This document shows positions 4,725 through 8,404 of a stretch of DNA of 8,404 nucleotides, piece after piece (the stretch's first letter is position 1; the number at the start of each line of letters is the position of its first letter). Position numbers and translations under genes: made by a program. Source of the stretch: Belnapia sp. (lineage in GTDB: Bacteria; Pseudomonadota; Alphaproteobacteria; Acetobacterales; Acetobacteraceae); NCBI GenBank assembly GCA_028291445.1, contig JAQGIA010000083.1, forward strand, positions 1 through 8,404, written 5' to 3'. Below the pieces are notes generated by a model. That model saw only the letters and a list, made by a program, of their open reading frames with translations, ran no database searches and was not told the DNA's origin.

Positions 4725-6335
4725 ATGGAAAATCCAGTGCCGATACCCCCGGCGCGAGATGTGGCAGCGCTGATCGCCATGGCGGATGGCTTCGCCGCCA
4801 CCGGCGACCGGGCCCGCGCCTTCGGCCTGTTCGACCGCGCCACCACCCTGGCACCCGATTATGCGCCCGCCTGGACCGGCGCCGGCCTGGCGCTCGCCGC
4901 CCTCGGCCGCGTGGGGGAGGCCTTCGCCGCGCTCTGCCGCGCCCGCTTCCTCGACCCGCGCCTCGCCGCCACCCGCAACGCCCTCGGCAATATCCTCGTC
5001 ACCCGCGGCCTGCTGGCGGAGGCGGCCGGCGAATTCGCCGCCGCGACCGAGGCCACGCCCGGCTGGTGGATGCCTTGGGTCAACCTCGGCCTGGTCGCCC
5101 AGCACCAGGGCCGGCCGGCGGCAGCGCTCGCTCCGCTGGACCACGCGACGGCACTGGCCCCCGCCGAGCCCGAGACCTGGCATTGCCTCGGCACCGCGCT
5201 GCAGCTGCTGGGCCGGGATGCCGAGGCGGAGGCGGTGTTGCGCCGCGCCATCGCCCTCGACCCACGCCACCTGCTGGCGCATGCCAACCTCGGCCGGGCA
5301 TTGCGGGCGCAGAACCGGCTGGACGAGGCCGCCGCCGCCTATGCCGCCGCCCTGGCCATCCGGCCCGACCATGCCGAGACCCACTGGAACCTGGCGGTGG
5401 CGAATTTCCTCCGCGGCGACTGGGCCGCGGGCTGGGACGGCGCCGAGTGGCGCTGGCGGGTGCCCAACTTCCCCGCCAGGCCGCGCGGCTTCGCCCAAAA
5501 GCTCTGGCAAGGGGAGGCAGCGCCGGGAAAAACCCTGTTGCTGCATGCCGAACAGGGCTTCGGCGATACCATCATGATGCTGCGCTACCTGCCGCTGGCC
5601 GCCGCCAGCGGTGCCCGGCTGCTGCTGGAGGTGCCGGCCGAGTTGCTGCCCGTGGTGGTACCCTGGGCCGCCGGCCTCGGCGCCGCGGTGATCGCCGCCG
5701 GCACCCCGCTGCCGCCCTTCGACCTGCAATGCCCGCTGCTGAGCCTGCCCCGCGCCTTCGCCACCACCCCCGATACCGTGCCGGCCGCGCCCTATCTGCG
5801 GCCTGCCCCGGCCCCCGCCTCCCGCTGGGCGGCGCGGCTGCCGGCGGATGGCGGCCCGCCCCGCGTCGTCCTGGTCTGGGCCGGGCGGCCGACCCATGCC
5901 AACGACACCAACCGCTCGATCGGCCTGGCCGGGCTGGCGCCGCTGCTGGCGATGCCGGGGCTGCGCTTCCTCTCGCTCCAGGCCGGGCCGCGCGCCGCCG
6001 ATATCGCCGCCCTCGGGCTCGGCCCGCAAGTCGAGGACCTGGCCCCGGCGCTGGCCGATTTCGGCGACACCGCCGCCGCGCTGGCCCGGCTGGACCTGCT
6101 GGTCTCGGTCGATACCGCGGTGCTGCATTTGGCCGGGGCCATCGGCACCCGCTGCCGCGCCCTGCTGCCCTTCGCCCCGGATTGGCGCTGGCTGCCCGGC
6201 CGGGAGGACACGCCCTGGTACCCCACCGTCCGGCTGCTGCGCCAGGCGCGGCCGGGCGACTGGTCCGCCCCCGTCGCCGCGCTCGCCGCCGAGCTTGCCG
6301 ATCTCGCCTTCCCCGCAGCCCTCGCCGCCGAGTAG
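4725..6335 (+). CDS. TPR-repeat protein with C-terminal glycosyltransferase-like domain
   Basis: 536 residues, no signal peptide or membrane segment, so cytoplasmic. Residues 12-216 hold six tetratricopeptide repeats in a clean 34-residue register (units near 12, 47, 81, 115, 149 and 183, several ending A-L-x-P), plus a partial seventh running into a Trp-rich junction (W-D-G-A-E-W-R-W). From about 265 on is a Rossmann-like domain resembling family 9/41-type glycosyltransferases: L-L-H-A-E-Q-G-F-G-D-T (272-282), V-W-A-G-R (384-388), S-V-D-T-A-V-L-H-L-A-G (461-471), and P-F-A-P-D-W-R-W (482-489). TPRs usually bind the acceptor protein or partners. Sugar and acceptor cannot be told from sequence. 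Start ATG 4725 has AGGAG 5 nt upstream. Four bases separate its stop from the double methyltransferase gene, so it is the first gene of that operon. Confidence 0.88.
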   Translation: MENPVPIPPARDVAALIAMADGFAATGDRARAFGLFDRATTLAPDYAPAWTGAGLALAALGRVGEAFAALCRARFLDPRLAATRNALGNILVTRGLLAEAAGEFAAATEATPGWWMPWVNLGLVAQHQGRPAAALAPLDHATALAPAEPETWHCLGTALQLLGRDAEAEAVLRRAIALDPRHLLAHANLGRALRAQNRLDEAAAAYAAALAIRPDHAETHWNLAVANFLRGDWAAGWDGAEWRWRVPNFPARPRGFAQKLWQGEAAPGKTLLLHAEQGFGDTIMMLRYLPLAAASGARLLLEVPAELLPVVVPWAAGLGAAVIAAGTPLPPFDLQCPLLSLPRAFATTPDTVPAAPYLRPAPAPASRWAARLPADGGPPRVVLVWAGRPTHANDTNRSIGLAGLAPLLAMPGLRFLSLQAGPRAADIAALGLGPQVEDLAPALADFGDTAAALARLDLLVSVDTAVLHLAGAIGTRCRALLPFAPDWRWLPGREDTPWYPTVRLLRQARPGDWSAPVAALAAELADLAFPAALAAE

Positions 6336-6339
6336 CCCC

Positions 6340-7797
6340 ATGCACGAACAGTCCAAGGCCGCCAAGCGCCGCATCGCCGATGCCGGCTTCCTCACCCGCT
6401 ACATGGCGGGCGAGGCGCTCGACATCGGCGCCGGACCGGACGGGCTCTCCCGCCATGTCGGCACCTTCCCGCGACTGGTCTCGGTGCGCGACTGGGACCT
6501 GCCGGACGGCGACGCGCAATACCTGGCGGGGGTGGCCGATGCCAGCTTCGACCTGGTCCATGCCAGCCATTGCCTGGAACACATGGTGGACCCGCGCGTC
6601 GCGCTCTCCCACTGGATCCGGGTGACGAAGCCCGGCGGCCACCTCGTCATCACCGTGCCGGACGAGGACATGTACGAGCGCGGCCATTGGCCGAGCCGCT
6701 GCAACGGCGACCACAAATGGAGCTTCACCGCCTTCAAGCCCGAAAGCTGGTCGCCGAAATCGGTGAATGTGCTGGATCTCGCCCGCGAATTCGGCGGCGC
6801 GGCGGAGCTGGAACGGGTGCAGGTGGTGCGCGACTTCTTCCGCCCTGAGGTCGCCGGCGACCAGACGCTCGGCCCGGTCGCCGAATGCGCCATCGAATTC
6901 ATCCTGCGACGCCGGCCGCAGGCCATGGCCGCGCCGATGCTGCACAACGCGGCGACGCGCAGCCTGATCCCGCCGACCGGCCGCAACCGGCTGCATGCCT
7001 GCCGCCAGGGCCTCATGCTGTTCAATACCCAGGACACCAATGTCGGCCGATTGCTGGACACCTATGGCGAATATGCCGAGGCCGAGGTCGGGCTGTTCGC
7101 CCAGGTGCTGCGACCGGGCGACATCGCGGTGGATGCCGGCGCCAATATCGGCAGCCTCACGGTCGCCATGGGGCGGCTGGTCGGGCCGGAGGGACAGGTC
7201 CATGCCTTCGAGCCGCAGCCGCATGTCCACCGCAACCTGGTCGCCAATGCCGCGCTGAACGAGCTGGACCACGTCACCTGCTGGAATGCCGCGGTGGGCG
7301 AGGCGCCCGGCACCATCGAGGTGCCACGGATGAGCCCGAACCAGCGGCACAGCTTCGGCAGCGTGGCGCTCGACCCAACCCGGCGCGATGCCGCCGCCGA
7401 TGCGGCGCGCGGCGTGCTGGTGCCGGTGATGACGGTGGATGGGCTGGAGCTGTCGCGCTGCCGGCTGATCAAGGCGGATGTCGAGGGCATGGAAGCCTTC
7501 GTGCTGCGCGGCGCCGCCACCACCATCGCCCGCCACCGCCCGCTGCTCTACCTCGAGGCCGATCAGCCCGGCACGGTGGCGGAATTGCTGCGGGTCATCG
7601 ATGAGCTCGGCTATGCCCCCTACTGGCATGTCGTGCCCTATGTGCAGCCGAAGAATTTCTATGCCCGGCCTGTCGAGTTCTTCCGCGGCATCGTCGCGGT
7701 GAACATCCTGGCGGCGCCGCCCGGCTTCAGCGTGAACGGCATGCCGCCGGTGCGCTCGGCCGATTGGCAGGCCGACCTCCGTCCCGCCGCAGCCTGA
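6340..7797 (+). CDS. Fused type-11 and FkbM-family methyltransferase
   Basis: 485 residues with two class I SAM-methyltransferase domains in one frame. Domain 1 (about 1-195): motif I A-L-D-I-G-A-G-P-D-G (26-35), F-D-L-V-H-A-S-H-C-L-E-H (70-81), K-P-G-G-H-L-V-I-T-V-P-D (97-108), and a G-D-H-K-W-S-F-T segment (123-130) seen in the methyltransferases of glycan clusters. Domain 2 (about 220-460), FkbM type: V-D-A-G-A-N-I-G-S (264-272), H-A-F-E-P-Q-P (288-294), K-A-D-V-E-G-M-E (378-385), L-Y-L-E-A-D (403-408). FkbM enzymes typically O-methylate hydroxyls of sugars or natural products. The linker (about 190-220) has M196 and M200 but no ribosome site before them, which argues against two genes. 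The ATG lies 4 bp after the glycosyltransferase stop; an in-frame extension upstream would overlap that gene and is rejected. Substrates unknown. Confidence 0.88.
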   Translation: MHEQSKAAKRRIADAGFLTRYMAGEALDIGAGPDGLSRHVGTFPRLVSVRDWDLPDGDAQYLAGVADASFDLVHASHCLEHMVDPRVALSHWIRVTKPGGHLVITVPDEDMYERGHWPSRCNGDHKWSFTAFKPESWSPKSVNVLDLAREFGGAAELERVQVVRDFFRPEVAGDQTLGPVAECAIEFILRRRPQAMAAPMLHNAATRSLIPPTGRNRLHACRQGLMLFNTQDTNVGRLLDTYGEYAEAEVGLFAQVLRPGDIAVDAGANIGSLTVAMGRLVGPEGQVHAFEPQPHVHRNLVANAALNELDHVTCWNAAVGEAPGTIEVPRMSPNQRHSFGSVALDPTRRDAAADAARGVLVPVMTVDGLELSRCRLIKADVEGMEAFVLRGAATTIARHRPLLYLEADQPGTVAELLRVIDELGYAPYWHVVPYVQPKNFYARPVEFFRGIVAVNILAAPPGFSVNGMPPVRSADWQADLRPAAA

Positions 7798-8404
7798 TGG
7801 GAGCAGCCCAGCCCGGAGCGCCGCCACCCGTCGCGGCGCTGCTCGGCACCGCGCATCGGCTGGCCGCCGCCGGGCAGGGCGGCGAAGCCATCGCGCTCTA
7901 TGACCAGATCCTGGCCCAGGACCCGGGCGCCGCCGATGCCGCCAACAACGCCGGCGTGCTGCTCCGCCGCCAGGGTGCCGGGGAAGCCGCCATCCGCCGC
8001 TACCGCCAGGCCCTGGCCGCGGTGCCGGAGCATCCGGATGCCGGCTGGAACCTCGGCCGCGCCCTGCTGGACCGGGTGCCGCTCGACCCGGTGGAAGTGG
8101 ATGAAGCCTTCCTGCATCTCCGCCGTGCCGCCGCGCTGCGCCCGGGCTGGGAACGCTGGCATGGCCTCGGCCGCGCCTGCCAGGCCCGAGGCGACCTCGC
8201 TGCCGCCGAGGCCGCCTATGCCAAGGCGCTGGAGGCGAGGCCGGAGGCGGCGGAGACGCTGAACAACCTGGCCAATACCCAGCAGGCCGCCGGCCGGCTG
8301 GAGGCCGCGCTCGACCTGCTCGACCGGGCCCTGGCGGTGGCGCCGGGCAATGCGGATATCCGCTACAACCGCGCCCTGCTGCTGCTGCTGATGGGCCGCT
8401 GGGC
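7797..8404 (+). CDS. TPR-repeat protein, incomplete at the right edge
   Basis: An ATG at 7797 shares its A with the TGA of the preceding gene (TGATG), and the frame stays open for 202 codons to the window end. It starts MGAAQPGAPPPVAALLGTAH. Successive TPR units are visible: A-A-A-G-Q-G-G-E-A-I-A-L-Y-D-Q-I-L (from about residue 24), a second around N-N-A-G-V-L-L (50 on), a degenerate one (W-N-L-G-R-A-L-L), then W-H-G-L-G-R-A-C-Q-A-R-G-D, then N-N-L-A-N-T-Q-Q-A-A-G-R-L-E. The visible end (R-Y-N-R-A-L-L-L-L-L-M-G-R-W) matches the place in the 536-aa TPR-glycosyltransferase where the repeats give way to its glycosyltransferase domain (W-N-L-A-V-A-N-F-L-R-G-D-W). It is therefore likely to continue as another TPR-glycosyltransferase. 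There is no clear ribosome site; translation is probably coupled to the upstream gene. Confidence 0.85.
   Translation, partial: MGAAQPGAPPPVAALLGTAHRLAAAGQGGEAIALYDQILAQDPGAADAANNAGVLLRRQGAGEAAIRRYRQALAAVPEHPDAGWNLGRALLDRVPLDPVEVDEAFLHLRRAAALRPGWERWHGLGRACQARGDLAAAEAAYAKALEARPEAAETLNNLANTQQAAGRLEAALDLLDRALAVAPGNADIRYNRALLLLLMGRW

Noticed and set aside
5848..6339. Longer N-terminus for the double methyltransferase
   Set aside because: It would overlap 490 bases of the glycosyltransferase gene in another frame and adds a Pro/Ser/Arg-rich nonsense segment. The ATG at 6340 gives a normal methyltransferase start.
4560..6395. 611-codon open frame on the minus strand opposite the TPR-glycosyltransferase
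   Set aside because: Same reason: antisense shadow, and no ribosome site or domain.
5572..7827. 751-codon open frame on the minus strand across the glycosyltransferase and methyltransferase genes
   Set aside because: It mirrors two well-supported plus-strand genes, and its product is Arg/Gly/Ala-rich without motifs; a composition artefact.

Overview
This is a GC-rich window with strong G/C third-position bias. The translated proteins read like those of Acetobacteraceae and other Rhodospirillales (Alphaproteobacteria, Roseomonas-like). That placement is inferred from protein style and composition; there is no rRNA or other marker gene here. No tRNA, rRNA, CRISPR array, insertion sequence or phage gene was recognised.

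Left part (1-2342, minus strand, read right to left): two tandem TerC-family membrane proteins of the YjbE type, probable metal (Mn) exporters; then a small lipoprotein whose start lies 5 bp after the second terC stop; then the first 28 codons of a probable SAM-dependent methyltransferase that leaves the window at position 1. Between the terC genes lie a GC hairpin and a classic hairpin-plus-U-run terminator. The terminator sits close in front of the second terC, so it could be conditional.

Middle (2343-4476): a 259-bp divergent region with an AT-rich promoter-like patch for terC, a 14-bp tandem repeat and a large near-perfect hairpin just before purB. Next come plus-strand purB (adenylosuccinate lyase, complete and canonical) and, after a structured leader, a small secreted protein made of Tyr-Tyr/Pro repeats.

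Right part (4477 to end, plus strand): a tightly coupled three-gene set. It comprises a TPR-glycosyltransferase (536 aa), a 485-aa protein that fuses a type-11 methyltransferase to an FkbM-family methyltransferase, and a second TPR protein that runs off the window. Gaps are 4 bp and a 1-nt stop/start overlap, so this is almost certainly one operon for building or decorating a glycan or glycoprotein. A promoter-like TAGGGT site and a perfect 7-bp inverted repeat precede it.

The most unusual items are the double methyltransferase in the TPR/glycosyltransferase operon, the purB leader hairpin, and the terminator within the terC leader. None of these proves a new system from sequence alone.
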